From assembly GCA_963777755.1 (NCBI GenBank), contig CAVZSC010000034.1, positions 1 through 64,000 on the forward strand: a DNA stretch of 64,000 bases, given 5' to 3'. How positions within the stretch are numbered: the first letter of the stretch is position 1; each line of letters begins with the position of its first letter. The stretch comes from DATFWC01 sp963777755. Its GTDB lineage: Bacteria > Pseudomonadota > Alphaproteobacteria > Rhizobiales > Xanthobacteraceae. This document shows, in pieces, positions 51,801 through 61,009 of this stretch. A program made the position numbers and the translations under genes. Below the pieces are notes generated by a model. That model was not told the DNA's origin. It saw nothing but the letters and a program-made list of their open reading frames with translations, and made no database searches.

Positions 51801-52709
51801 ATGACCGATGCGGAGAACCTGCGCTCTCGCCTCGCCCGAAAGCCTATCGTGGTGGCGCCCGGCGTGTACGATGCCTTCACGGCGCTGATCGCCGCCCAGG
51901 CGGGCTTCGCCACACTCTATGTCTCGGGCGCGGCCATCGCCTATACGCGGCTCGGCCGGCCCGACATCGGTCTCGTCGGCATGACCGAGGTCGCCGAAAC
52001 CATCGCGCTGATCCGCGACCGCGTCGAGTCGCAGTTGATCGTCGACGCCGATACCGGTTACGGCAATGCGCTCAACGTCGAGCGCACGGTGCGTGCATTC
52101 GAGCGTGCAGGCGCCGATGCGATCCAGCTCGAGGACCAGGATTTCCCCAAGCGCTGCGGTCATCTCGACGGCAAGGCGCTGGTTCCCGCCACCGAGATGA
52201 TCGGCAAGATCAAGGCGGCGCTCGATGCGCGGCGGTCGGCCGATACGTTGGTGATCGCGCGCACCGACGCGGTCGCGGTCGAAGGGTTCGAGCGTGCAAT
52301 CGAGCGTGCCGTTCGCTATCGCGAGGCGGGCGCCCACATGCTGTTCGTCGAGGCGCCGAAGGCGCGCGAGGAACTCGCCCGCATGGTGACGGTGCTCGGT
52401 ACGAGCGTTCCGCTGATGGCCAACATGGTGGAGGGCGGCAAGACGCCGCTTCTCTCCGCCGCCGAGCTCGAGGCGATCGGTTTTGCCATGGTGATCTTCC
52501 CCGGCGGCATCGCGCGCGCTCTCGCCCGCACCGCGAGCGAATATTACGCCGCGCTCGCCGCGCACGGCACGACCGAGCCGTTCCGGCCGCGCATGCTCGA
52601 TTTCGAGGCGCTCAACGCGCTGATCGGCACGCCCGAGATGCTCGCCCGCGGCGCGCAGTACGATCCTGCGGCGGCGCCCGCACGCAAGAAGACGGGTGCC
52701 GCGCGGTGA
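51801..52709 (+). CDS. Isocitrate lyase/PEP mutase-family lyase (KRCGH type)
   Basis: A 302-residue alpha-beta barrel of the PEP mutase/isocitrate lyase superfamily. TLYVSGAAIAYTRLGRPDIG, IVDADTGYGNALNVERTVRA (metal ligands D-x-D), and IQLEDQDFPKRCGHLDGKAL with the catalytic loop cysteine in K-R-C-G-H. That loop marks C-C lyases (methylisocitrate lyase, 2,3-dimethylmalate lyase) and oxaloacetate hydrolases rather than PEP mutases. Beside LeuCD-like hydratases it could split a hydroxylated, branched dicarboxylate into pyruvate or glyoxylate plus an acid (inference). Its stop overlaps the hyuB GTG. Confidence 0.92.
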   Translation: MTDAENLRSRLARKPIVVAPGVYDAFTALIAAQAGFATLYVSGAAIAYTRLGRPDIGLVGMTEVAETIALIRDRVESQLIVDADTGYGNALNVERTVRAFERAGADAIQLEDQDFPKRCGHLDGKALVPATEMIGKIKAALDARRSADTLVIARTDAVAVEGFERAIERAVRYREAGAHMLFVEAPKAREELARMVTVLGTSVPLMANMVEGGKTPLLSAAELEAIGFAMVIFPGGIARALARTASEYYAALAAHGTTEPFRPRMLDFEALNALIGTPEMLARGAQYDPAAAPARKKTGAAR

Positions 52710-54445
52710 AGCCGCTCGATCCCGTCACGCTCGCGGTCCTCAACGGCCGCCTCGTCCAGATCGCCGACGAGATGGACGCGACGCTCTATCGTTCCGCCTT
52801 CAATCCGATCATCGCCGAGGCGCACGACGCCTGCCACGGCATCTACCACGCAGAGACCGGCGCGACCCTGGTGCAGGGCACGTCCGGCCTGCCGATCTTC
52901 GTCGGCGCCATGGCGTTCGCCGTTAAGGCGGTGATCGACAAGGTTGCGCGCGATGGCGGTCTCGAGCCAGGCGACACTTATCTGTTCAATGACCCGTATG
53001 ACGGCGGCACGCACCTCAACGACATCCGCCTCGTCCGCCCGCTGATGCGCCAGGGCAAGGTGTCCGCCTGGCTTGCCTCGGTCGGCCATTGGCTCGATGT
53101 CGGCGGCAACGTGCCGGGAAATTTCAACGCCAAGGCGACCGAGAGCTTCCAGGAAGGCTTCCGTATCCCGCCGGTGAAGCTCGTGCGCGACGGCGTCTTG
53201 CAGCAGGACATCGTCGACATCCTCGCCGCCAACTCGCGCGTGCCCCAATCCAACTGGGGCGATCTCAACGGCCAGCTCAATGCGCTCGATCTGGGCGAGC
53301 GGCGTCTCGCCGCGCTGCTCGATGAATACGGCGATGACACCATCCTGGCGGCGCTTGCCGCGTTGTCGGCGCGCGCCGAAACGCTGATGCGCGACAATAT
53401 CGCGGCTCTCCCCGACGGCACCTACAGCTGCGACGACTTCCTCGACAACGACGGCGTCACCGATACGCCGCTGCGCATCGCGCTCGATCTCACTGTCGCG
53501 GGCGACCGCATGCGGCTCGACTTCTTGCGTTCGGCGCCGCCGTGCGACGGCCCGCTCAACATCGCGCGCTCGACCACCATCGCCTGCTGCTACGTGGCGC
53601 TCAAGCACCTGTTTACCGACGTGCCGGCCAATGCCGGCTGCCTCGCGCCGATCGAGTTCGTGGTGCCCGACACCACGCTGCTGGGCGTGTCGGCGCCGCG
53701 CCCGGTCGGCGGCTATACCGAGACCATTCTGCGCGTCATCGACGTCATCTTCGGCGCCTTCGCCCAAGCCGCGCCGGAGCGCGCCCAGGGCAGCCCGTTC
53801 GCCACCATCAATGCGCTCTCGCTCGCCGGCTGGCGCCAGCATGGTCGCAAGTGGGTGATGTTCTGCTTCTTCGGCGGCGGGCTCGGCGGCAACCCGGAGG
53901 GCGACGGCCTCAACCACGGCAACAACCCGATCTCGACCGCCACCATCCCGCCGGTCGAGATCCTGGAGTCGCTCTATCCGGTGATGTTCACCCAATGGGC
54001 GTTGCGACCCGATTCCGGTGGCGCCGGCCGCCATCGCGGCGGCCTCGGCGCGATCTACGAGATCGAGGCGCTGGCGGACGGCGGCGCCGAGGTGTTCCTG
54101 CTCGGCGAGCGCGGCAAGTACCCGCCGTTCGGCGTCAACGGCGGCAAGCCGGCGGCGCTCAACCGCTTCGTCTATGACACCGATGCCGGCGAAGCGGCGC
54201 CTGCGCTCACCTCGAAGGTGACGGATGTCCGCATCCGCCGCGGCCAGCGGGTGCGGCTGATGACGCCGGGGGGAGGGGGATTTGGCGATCCGGCAACGCG
54301 CGCGCCCGAGCGCGTCGCGCGCGACGTGCGGCTCGGCTATGTCTCAGCCGAAGCGGCACGGCAAGACTACAAAGTGGTGCTGCGCGAGGACGGCACGCCC
54401 GATCTCGCGGCCACCGACACCCTGCGTGCCGGAACTGCCGCATGA
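52706..54445 (+). CDS. hyuB: Hydantoinase B/oxoprolinase-family protein
   Basis: A 579-residue HyuB-type subunit starting with GTG at 52706. Marks: PLDPVTLAVLNGRLVQIADE MDATLYRSAFNP (split; the S-x-x-x-x-E/D region reads FNPIIAEAHDAC), DTYLFNDPYDGGTHLNDIRL, VSAWLASVGHWLDVGGNVPG, NARSTTIACCYVALK-like segment (IARSTTIACCYVALKHLFTD), and HRGGLGAIYEIEALADGGAE. With HyuA it forms ATP-dependent cyclic amide hydrolases (5-oxoprolinase, N-methylhydantoinase) or, in related families, ketone carboxylases. It overlaps genes on both sides. Confidence 0.93.
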   Translation: MKPLDPVTLAVLNGRLVQIADEMDATLYRSAFNPIIAEAHDACHGIYHAETGATLVQGTSGLPIFVGAMAFAVKAVIDKVARDGGLEPGDTYLFNDPYDGGTHLNDIRLVRPLMRQGKVSAWLASVGHWLDVGGNVPGNFNAKATESFQEGFRIPPVKLVRDGVLQQDIVDILAANSRVPQSNWGDLNGQLNALDLGERRLAALLDEYGDDTILAALAALSARAETLMRDNIAALPDGTYSCDDFLDNDGVTDTPLRIALDLTVAGDRMRLDFLRSAPPCDGPLNIARSTTIACCYVALKHLFTDVPANAGCLAPIEFVVPDTTLLGVSAPRPVGGYTETILRVIDVIFGAFAQAAPERAQGSPFATINALSLAGWRQHGRKWVMFCFFGGGLGGNPEGDGLNHGNNPISTATIPPVEILESLYPVMFTQWALRPDSGGAGRHRGGLGAIYEIEALADGGAEVFLLGERGKYPPFGVNGGKPAALNRFVYDTDAGEAAPALTSKVTDVRIRRGQRVRLMTPGGGGFGDPATRAPERVARDVRLGYVSAEAARQDYKVVLREDGTPDLAATDTLRAGTAA

Positions 54446-56499
54446 GCGACGGCCTGATCGTCGGGGTCGACGTCGGCGGCACGTTCACCGACCTCATCGG
54501 GTTCGCGCCTGCGGCTCGAACATTTCGTATCGCCAAGGTGCCGTCGCGCCGCGGTGACGAGGCGCAGGGATTCCTCAATGGGCTTGCGGCGCTCGGCGGC
54601 GTTGCCGGCGCGCAATCGATCGTCCACGGCACCACGGTCGCCACCAACACGCTGCTCGAGCGGCGCGGCCCGAAGATCGGCGTCATCACCACGCGCGGCT
54701 TTCGCGACGTGCTGGAGATGCGCCGGCGCGACCGCCGACGCACCTGGGGTCTGTGGGGCGACTTCGTCCCCATCGTCGAGCGCGACCTGCGGCTCGAGGT
54801 CGACGAGCGCACGCTCAGCGACGGCACCGTGCGTACCGCGCTCGATGAGGCCCAGGTACGCGCCGCCGCACAGCAGCTCCTCGCGGCGGGCGCGCAGGGC
54901 CTCGCCGTCATCTTCATCAACGCCTTCGCCAACCCGGACAACGAGCGCCGGGCGCTTGCTGCCGCCCGTGCGGTGTGGCCGACCGAACACGTGACTGCCT
55001 CGCACGAAGTGCTCGCCGAGATCCGCGAGTTCGAGCGCGCCTCGACCACGGCGCTCAACGCCTACCTGCAGCCGGTGGTCGGCTCGTATCTCGGCAAGAT
55101 CGAGACGGCGCTGACGCAGCAAGGGTATGCCGGAAAGCTGCACATCGTGCAGTCGAACGGCGGCATCATGTCGACGGCCACGGCGCGCCGGCTGCCGGTC
55201 CGCACCGCCCTGTCGGGACCGGCGGCCGGCGTGGTCGCCGCTGCGGCGCTCGCGCGCGCGGCGGGTTTCGACAATGTCATTACCTGCGATCTGGGTGGCA
55301 CCTCTTTCGACGTGTCGTTGATCGCCGCTGGAAAGACGGCGGTCGCGGCGCAGACGACCGTGGATTTCGGTCTCGTCATCCGCACCCCGATGGTCGAGAT
55401 CACCACCATCGGCGCCGGCGGCGGCTCGATCGCCGCCGTCGACCGCGGCGGACTGCTGCAGGTCGGCCCGGAAAGCGCCGGCTCGGTGCCGGGACCGGCC
55501 TGCTACGGGGCCGGCAATATGCGTCCCACCTTGACCGACGCGCAGGTCGTGCTCGGACGCATCAATGCGGCGCGTCCGCTCGGCGGCGAGCTCAAGCGTC
55601 TCGACATCGACGCCGCGGCCCAAGCGATCGCCGAGCATGTGGGCAGTCCGCTCGGGCTCGAGCCGACGGCGGCTGCCGCCGCTGTCGTCCGCGTCGCCGA
55701 GGCGCGCATGGCGGGCGCGATCCGCCTCGTCTCGATCGAACGCGGCCACGAGCCGGGGCGGTTCGTCGCGATGCCGTTCGGCGGCGGCGGCGCGCTGCAT
55801 GTCTGCGCGCTGATCCGCGAGATCGGGCTCCGGCACGCGCTGGTGCCCCGCTTCCCCGGCATCACGTCGGCGCTCGGCTGCGTGCTCGCCGATCCGCGCC
55901 ACGACATCGTGCAGACCGTGAATCTCATGCTCGAAGGCCTCGATGGCGCCGCGCTCGGCGCGCGCCTGCGTGCCGCCGGCGAGGACGCGCGTGCGGTGAT
56001 CGTGGCTGCCGGCATCGCGGTCGAGCGCATCGACGTTCTGTACGAGCTCGATATGCACTATCTCGGCCAGACCCACACGGTTGCGGTGCCGCTGGCGGTG
56101 AGGCATGACGACGAGGCGCTGGTTGCCGACGAAGCGATGATCCGTTCCGCCTTCGAATCCGCCTATGCGGCGTCGTTCAGCCGCCTGCTGCCGGGCTTGG
56201 CGATGCGCATCGTGTCGCTGCGCGTTGCGGCGATCGGGCGTCGCCCGGCGTTCGATTTCTCGATGTTTGCCCCGGATGCGACGGCGTCGCTATCTTCCGC
56301 CCGGACCGGATCGCGCCCGGTGTGGTTCGACGGCGGCTGGCGGGAGACCGGAATCTGGTCGCGGCTCGACCTGCCGGTCGACGCAAGCACCGCAGGGCCG
56401 GCGGTACTGGAGCAGCCCGACGCCACCGTGGTGATCGAGCCGGGCTTTGCGGCGCGCGTCGATCGGCTCGGAAACCTCATCGTGGAGCGTAATTCGTGA
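54442..56499 (+). CDS. hyuA: Hydantoinase A/oxoprolinase-family ATPase subunit
   Basis: A 685-residue HyuA-type subunit with the actin-like phosphate-1 motif VGVDVGGTFTDLIGFAPAAR (residues 6-25), QSIVHGTTVATNTLLERRGP, VITTRGFRDVLEMRRRDRRR, NAYLQPVVGSYLGKIETALT, QSNGGIMSTATARRLPVRTA, LSGPAAGVVAAAALARAAGF with the second ATP motif CDLGGTSFDVSLIAAGK, and GGGGALHVCALIREIGLRHA. It hydrolyses ATP to activate a cyclic amide carbonyl. Order B-A with overlaps on both sides. Confidence 0.94.
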   Translation: MSDGLIVGVDVGGTFTDLIGFAPAARTFRIAKVPSRRGDEAQGFLNGLAALGGVAGAQSIVHGTTVATNTLLERRGPKIGVITTRGFRDVLEMRRRDRRRTWGLWGDFVPIVERDLRLEVDERTLSDGTVRTALDEAQVRAAAQQLLAAGAQGLAVIFINAFANPDNERRALAAARAVWPTEHVTASHEVLAEIREFERASTTALNAYLQPVVGSYLGKIETALTQQGYAGKLHIVQSNGGIMSTATARRLPVRTALSGPAAGVVAAAALARAAGFDNVITCDLGGTSFDVSLIAAGKTAVAAQTTVDFGLVIRTPMVEITTIGAGGGSIAAVDRGGLLQVGPESAGSVPGPACYGAGNMRPTLTDAQVVLGRINAARPLGGELKRLDIDAAAQAIAEHVGSPLGLEPTAAAAAVVRVAEARMAGAIRLVSIERGHEPGRFVAMPFGGGGALHVCALIREIGLRHALVPRFPGITSALGCVLADPRHDIVQTVNLMLEGLDGAALGARLRAAGEDARAVIVAAGIAVERIDVLYELDMHYLGQTHTVAVPLAVRHDDEALVADEAMIRSAFESAYAASFSRLLPGLAMRIVSLRVAAIGRRPAFDFSMFAPDATASLSSARTGSRPVWFDGGWRETGIWSRLDLPVDASTAGPAVLEQPDATVVIEPGFAARVDRLGNLIVERNS

Positions 56500-57110
56500 G
56501 CCTCGCATCGACCGCGCTCGTCCTGGGCGACCTGCAGAACGACTTCCTGCATCCGGATGGTGCTTATGGGCGGGCCGGGCAGACGAGTCCGGACATCGCT
56601 GCGCTGCCGGAAAAACTCCTGCCGCTCGTAAGCGCGGCGCGCCGGAGCGGGGTTCTGCTCATCGCGACGTTGTTCACGCTGGTTCCCGGGCGCGGGGCTG
56701 AACCGATCATCTCGCCGCACCTCAAGGTGCTGCGGCCGTTTCTGCAGAAGGGCGATTTCACGCCGGGGAGCTGGGGCCAGCAATTGGTCGATGTCCTGGC
56801 GCCGGCCGATATCACGGTGGAGAAGGTCGCCTATTCGGCGTTCCACGCTTCGCGCCTCGAATGGGCATTGCGCAAATGCGGCATCGAGCGCCTGTGGTTC
56901 ACCGGGATCGTTACGAATGGTGGCGTCGCCTCGACGGCGCGCGACGCCCACGTGCGGGAATTCGAATGCACGGTGATCGAGGACGGCTGCGCGGCATTCT
57001 CGGTCGATGTCCATCGCGCCGCCATCGAGGGCCTGCGCCCGGTCGCGCGGATCGCGACCATTGCGGAGGCGATGCGGGAGATCGAGGGGGGTATGGGCCC
57101 TGGTCGATGA
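56496..57110 (+). CDS. Isochorismatase-family hydrolase lacking the usual catalytic cysteine
   Basis: A 204-residue protein from a GTG overlapping hyuA. ALVLGDLQNDFLHPDGAYGR supplies Asp12. DITVEKVAYSAFHASRLEWA supplies Lys110. The nucleophile loop reads FTGIVTNGGVASTARDA, where amidases of the family have T-N-x-C-V, so the cysteine position (143) is glycine. Family knowledge: amidases such as maleamate and N-carbamoylsarcosine hydrolases need that Cys, whereas true isochorismatases (EntB, PhzD) do without it. It may therefore cleave an enol-ether or other non-amide bond, or have lost activity. It is the last gene of the long operon from 47216. Confidence 0.88.
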   Translation: MSLASTALVLGDLQNDFLHPDGAYGRAGQTSPDIAALPEKLLPLVSAARRSGVLLIATLFTLVPGRGAEPIISPHLKVLRPFLQKGDFTPGSWGQQLVDVLAPADITVEKVAYSAFHASRLEWALRKCGIERLWFTGIVTNGGVASTARDAHVREFECTVIEDGCAAFSVDVHRAAIEGLRPVARIATIAEAMREIEGGMGPGR

Positions 57111-57128
57111 GGAGCAGGCCGTGTTCCA

Positions 57129-58100
57129 TCAATCCAGCTTCGCCCCCGCGGCCTCGACCGCGATCCGCCATTTGACGAGATCCGTCTTCTGCAGAGCTGC
57201 GAGGTCCTCGGGCGATCCATGTACCGGGTCGATGCCCTGCTGGATCAGCCGTTCCTGCACGGCGGGATCGGTGATGATGCGCGCCATCTCGGCATTCAGC
57301 CGGTCGACGATCGGCTTTGGCGTTCCCGCCGGCGCGAACACGCCGAACCAGGCATTGATCTCGAAATCGGCGAGCTTGGCCTCGGCCAATGTCGGGACAT
57401 CCGGCAGGGCGGCGATCCTGGCGGTCGTGCCAAGCGCGCGCAGGGCCCCGGTCCTGATGTGCGGCAGCAGCGCCGCATAGGGATAGAACATGAAGACGAT
57501 CTCGTTTGCGAGAAGGTCCGTGATCGCCTGTGCGCCGCCGCGATAAGGCACGTGCACCATTTGCAGCTTTTCCCGGGCGCCGAGGAGCGCGCCCGACAGA
57601 TGGTTTGTCGTGCCATTGCCGGCCGATCCATACGTGACCCTGCCGGGCCGCCCGCGCGCATATTCGATCAGGTCCTGCACCGACTTGATCGGTAGCGACG
57701 CATTCACCACCAGCACCTGCGGCACCGCGCCGAATTCGATGATCGGCGCAAAATCCTTGATCGGATCATAGGGCAGCTTCGAATAGACGCTGGCGTTGAT
57801 CGCATGGGTCGAGACCGTGCCGAGCACGATGGTGTGGCCATCGGGCGCGGCGCGTGCCACGTATTCGGTGCCGATATTGCCCCCGGCGCCGCTGCGATTG
57901 TCGACGATGACCCGCTGGCCGATGTTGTCCGAAAGCTTGCCGGCGAGGATGCGGCCCAGGATGTCGGTCGTGCTGCCGGGTGAGAACGGTACCACCAGCG
58001 CGATCGGCTTGCTGGGATAGGTTTGCGCCGATGCGGCGCCAGGCATCAGGGCGACACTTGCGGCGATTGCCACCGCGAACCGAATGAACCATGACGGCAT
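57129..58100 (-). CDS. Bug-family tripartite tricarboxylate transporter binding protein
   Basis: A 323-residue periplasmic carboxylate-binding protein: signal peptide FAVAIAASVALMPGAASAQ, then TYPSKPIALVVPFSPGSTTD, DNRSGAGGNIGTEYVARAAP, VHVPYRGGAQAITDLLANEI and FGVFAPAGTPKPIVDRLNAE. The ATG at 58100 follows GAGGACGCC; an ATG 15 bases upstream is also possible. It is intact. Convergent with the isochorismatase-like gene. No TctA/TctB membrane genes are in the window. Confidence 0.93.
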   Translation of the reverse strand: MPSWFIRFAVAIAASVALMPGAASAQTYPSKPIALVVPFSPGSTTDILGRILAGKLSDNIGQRVIVDNRSGAGGNIGTEYVARAAPDGHTIVLGTVSTHAINASVYSKLPYDPIKDFAPIIEFGAVPQVLVVNASLPIKSVQDLIEYARGRPGRVTYGSAGNGTTNHLSGALLGAREKLQMVHVPYRGGAQAITDLLANEIVFMFYPYAALLPHIRTGALRALGTTARIAALPDVPTLAEAKLADFEINAWFGVFAPAGTPKPIVDRLNAEMARIITDPAVQERLIQQGIDPVHGSPEDLAALQKTDLVKWRIAVEAAGAKLD

Positions 58101-58119
58101 GGCGTCCTCACACATTTCC

Positions 58120-59292
58120 TTATGCGCGTCGAAACAGGCGCGCCGAGGCGATGCGGGCGCCCTCAGTCAAAGCCGCAAGCTTCGCCCACACGACGTCCGC
58201 GGCGACGCGGCCGGAGCCCGCACTGGTATCGAAGCCGCAATCGGTCCCGCCCTGCACCCGGCACGGATCGCCGATCGCTTCGGCCACCCGCTGCAGACGG
58301 TCGGCGACTGCTTCGGGGTGCTCGATGATGTTGGTCAGCGGATCGATCACGCCTGCCACCAGGTATTGATCGTCCCGCAGGGGATTCCGGCTGAAGGCCT
58401 TGTACTCGTGCGCATGCTGCGGGTTGGCGAACGGCAGGACGAGCCCGCCGACATTCGCCCGCAAGAGCAGCGGCAGGATGTTCGTCAGCGGAACGTCGGC
58501 GTCATGCGGTCCTTCGTAGTTGCCCCAGCACACATGCAGACGGACGCGGTTGCGTGGGATGTTGACCAGCGCCTTGTTGATCGTCGCCACCACGCGCTCC
58601 ACGAAATCCAGAAAATCCGCAAGGGGCCTCTGCGCATACGTGATGTGACGTTCGAGCCCGAGATCCGGCGCGTCGATCTGCAGGATGAATCCGTTCTCGA
58701 CGATCGTCTCGTATTCGATCTTCAGGGCGCGGCCGAGCGCATCGAGATAGTTGTCCTCGCTGTCATAATGCTCGTTGCGCACGGCGGTCGCGACGATGCC
58801 GGGGGAGGGCGCGGTCAGAAAGGCGTCGGAGAATCGTCCGCCGTCCTGTTCGAGGGTCGCCTTGAAGAAACGGCATTCCTCGCGCAGGGGCTCGACGCTG
58901 ATGTAGCTCACCGCGTCGATCGCCTTCGGCACGAGCGTGCGGGCATTCACCGCGACCTTGCCGGCTTGCTCGGCCAGCATGCGCCTGAATTCCGGGTAGC
59001 GCTCGACATCGGCGCGCGGCGCCCGTTGCCACGAGCCGCCCAAGCCGGTGAGGCGCTGCTGGAGATAGAGGAAGAAGCCGTCCTTCATCTGTTCGCCGTC
59101 ATTGCCGATATCGATGCCGGCGGCGGCCTGCCGGACGACGACATTGCGCACCGCCTCCTGTCCCAGACGGGCGATCTCCGCGGCATCGACGGCCTCGCCC
59201 TTTTGCCGATTCGCATAGAGGGCTGTGAGCTCGCGTCCGCGCGGGAGACTGCCCGTGTGGGTTGTCAGTATGCGGTCGTTGCCCGGCTTCAT
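58120..59292 (-). CDS. MetE C-terminal-domain-like protein (cobalamin-independent methionine synthase family)
   Basis: A 390-residue barrel protein: ILTTHTGSLPRGRELTALYA, GIDIGNDGEQMKDGFFLYLQ, LQIDAPDLGLERHITYAQRP (the D-x-P-x-L mark), RVRLHVCWGNYEGPHDADVP (metal-ligand H-x-C), and RVQGGTDCGFDTSAGSGRVA with the last metal Cys. Such single-domain MetE relatives in catabolic clusters are thought to move methyl groups, but some act on CoM thioethers. A demethylation step for a methoxylated substrate is one possibility (inference). Its ATG is one base after the stop of the Bug gene upstream. Confidence 0.86.
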   Translation of the reverse strand: MKPGNDRILTTHTGSLPRGRELTALYANRQKGEAVDAAEIARLGQEAVRNVVVRQAAAGIDIGNDGEQMKDGFFLYLQQRLTGLGGSWQRAPRADVERYPEFRRMLAEQAGKVAVNARTLVPKAIDAVSYISVEPLREECRFFKATLEQDGGRFSDAFLTAPSPGIVATAVRNEHYDSEDNYLDALGRALKIEYETIVENGFILQIDAPDLGLERHITYAQRPLADFLDFVERVVATINKALVNIPRNRVRLHVCWGNYEGPHDADVPLTNILPLLLRANVGGLVLPFANPQHAHEYKAFSRNPLRDDQYLVAGVIDPLTNIIEHPEAVADRLQRVAEAIGDPCRVQGGTDCGFDTSAGSGRVAADVVWAKLAALTEGARIASARLFRRA

Positions 59293-59293
59293 C

Positions 59294-60271
59294 TCATTCC
59301 ATCTTGACCTTGGCATCGCGGATGAGCTTGCCGTACTTCTCCGTCTCGCGGCGGATATGCTCATCGAGCTCGGCCGGCAGGCTCGCGATCGGATCGCCGC
59401 CGAGCTCGCGAATGCGCTTGCTGATGTCCGCCTTTGCCACCGCCTTCCTGATCTCGGCATTGAGCGTGTCGACGATCTCCCGCGGCGTGTTGGCGGGCGC
59501 CAGCAGGCAATGCCAGCCGATGACCTCGAAGCCTGCCAGCGTCTCGGCGACCGCCGCAATGTCGGGCAAGGTCGGCATGCGCGTCCGGCTCGACACGGCG
59601 ATCGCCCGCAAGGTTCCGCCGGTATGCTGCGGCAGGGCCGACGTGATGTTGTCGAAGGCGAACTGGACGTCGCCGACCATGAGGCCGTTGAGCATCTCGC
59701 CGCTGCCGGACCGGAACGGAACGTGCTGGATTTCGGTCCCGGTCATCAGCTTGAACAGCTCGCCCGCCATGTGCTGGCCGGTGCCGATCGAGGTCGAGGC
59801 GAAGCTGTACTTGCCGGGGTTCCTCTTCAGGACGTCGATCAGCTCGGGGATGCTCTTCACCGGCAACCGGCTCGGATTGACCAGCAGCAGAAGCGGGCCG
59901 ACCGCAAACAGCGTCACCGCGCTGAAATCCTTGACGTGATCGTAGGCGGTCTTGATCAGGTGCGGATTGATCGCATGGGTGTTGGAGGCGCCGAGCAGCA
60001 GCGTGTAGCCGTCCGGCGTAGCCTTGGCGACGGCGGCGGCCGCGATCGTGCTCGACGCTCCGGGTCGGTTCTCCACCACGAAGGGTTGCCCGAGGCTCTT
60101 GGCGAGCTCCTGGGCGATGATCCGCGCATAGAGATCGGCGGTGCCGCCCGGCCCCGCACCGACCAGAATCTTCACCGGCCGCGACGGATAGCCCTGCGCG
60201 AGGGCGTTGCCGGCGAGCGGCAGCGTAGCGCCGAGCAGAGTCGTGCCGAAGCGGCGTCTGGTGAGGTTCAT
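59294..60271 (-). CDS. Bug-family tripartite tricarboxylate transporter binding protein
   Basis: A 325-residue binding protein with a Tat-like leader (MNLTRRRFGTTLLGATLPLA, cleavage near NALAQ). Then PSRPVKILVGAGPGGTADLY, ENRPGASSTIAAAAVAKATP, GASNTHAINPHLIKTAYDHV, FDNITSALPQHTGGTLRAIA and PANTPREIVDTLNAEIRKAV. It is immediately upstream of the MetE-like gene and surely co-transcribed. Confidence 0.93.
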   Translation of the reverse strand: MNLTRRRFGTTLLGATLPLAGNALAQGYPSRPVKILVGAGPGGTADLYARIIAQELAKSLGQPFVVENRPGASSTIAAAAVAKATPDGYTLLLGASNTHAINPHLIKTAYDHVKDFSAVTLFAVGPLLLLVNPSRLPVKSIPELIDVLKRNPGKYSFASTSIGTGQHMAGELFKLMTGTEIQHVPFRSGSGEMLNGLMVGDVQFAFDNITSALPQHTGGTLRAIAVSSRTRMPTLPDIAAVAETLAGFEVIGWHCLLAPANTPREIVDTLNAEIRKAVAKADISKRIRELGGDPIASLPAELDEHIRRETEKYGKLIRDAKVKME

Positions 60272-60406
60272 GGTTCCTCCCTCGCGTGGCCGTCTAGACG
60301 CGGCCTCGCTCTCTTGCCTGTCACTACCACAATCGGGTGCGCGATGAGAGCCTGGTAGAAGCGGTTGCAGTCGCCAAGCAGAGATCGCGAAGGCTGGTTC
60401 CGCCCG

Positions 60407-61003
60407 CTACACCCGCGCCATTGTAAAAATGTTGTCGACCACGCTGTAGTCCATGTAGCCGAGACGGGCGATCGGCCGGATGCGAGAGAGATCAATCATC
60501 CCGTCGACGATCAGCGCGTCGTCGATATGGATGTTCACGACCTCGCCGATCACCGCCGTCGACGAGGAGCGCTTGCCGTTGGTGCCGTGCCATTCGATGG
60601 TCTTGATGTAGCGACATTCCAGCGCGATGGGAGCGAGCGCCACGCGCGGCGGCTTGACCATGCGCGACGGCACCATCTCGAGCCCGGCCAGCTCGGGCTC
60701 GCTGACGTCCGCCGCGTGCTCGCCGCCGGAGATGTTCATCTGCTCGCGCAGATCGAACGTCGCCATGTTGTAGACGAACTCGCCGGAGGTCTCCGCATTG
60801 GTCTGGGAGTGCTTGGGCGCATTGCTGGAGAACAGGACGAACGGGGGATTGCCGGCGATGAGGTTGAAGAAGCTATAGGGGGCGAGGTTGACCACGCCGC
60901 TCGGGTTGATCGTCGAGATCCAGCCGATCGGCCGCGGCACGACCAGCGACGTGATCGGACTGTGCGCGAGATTGTGCGGCTCGGTCCGCGGATCATAATC
61001 CAT
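60407..61003 (-). CDS. Flavin reductase-like domain protein
   Basis: A 198-residue split-barrel FMN-binding protein: SPITSLVVPRPIGWISTINP, SGVVNLAPYSFFNLIAGNPP, VLFSSNAPKHSQTNAETSGE and FVYNMATFDLREQMN. The R-P-I-G-W-I-S-T and N-x-A-P-Y-S-F-F-N marks belong to the DIM6/NTAB flavin reductase group. It could supply reduced flavin to a monooxygenase; the HpaB-like gene at 23304 is the only diffusible-flavin oxygenase in the window, but it is 36 kb away. It is 7 bases after the leuD-like stop. Confidence 0.9.
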   Translation of the reverse strand: MDYDPRTEPHNLAHSPITSLVVPRPIGWISTINPSGVVNLAPYSFFNLIAGNPPFVLFSSNAPKHSQTNAETSGEFVYNMATFDLREQMNISGGEHAADVSEPELAGLEMVPSRMVKPPRVALAPIALECRYIKTIEWHGTNGKRSSSTAVIGEVVNIHIDDALIVDGMIDLSRIRPIARLGYMDYSVVDNIFTMARV

Positions 61004-61009
61004 TGCGTC

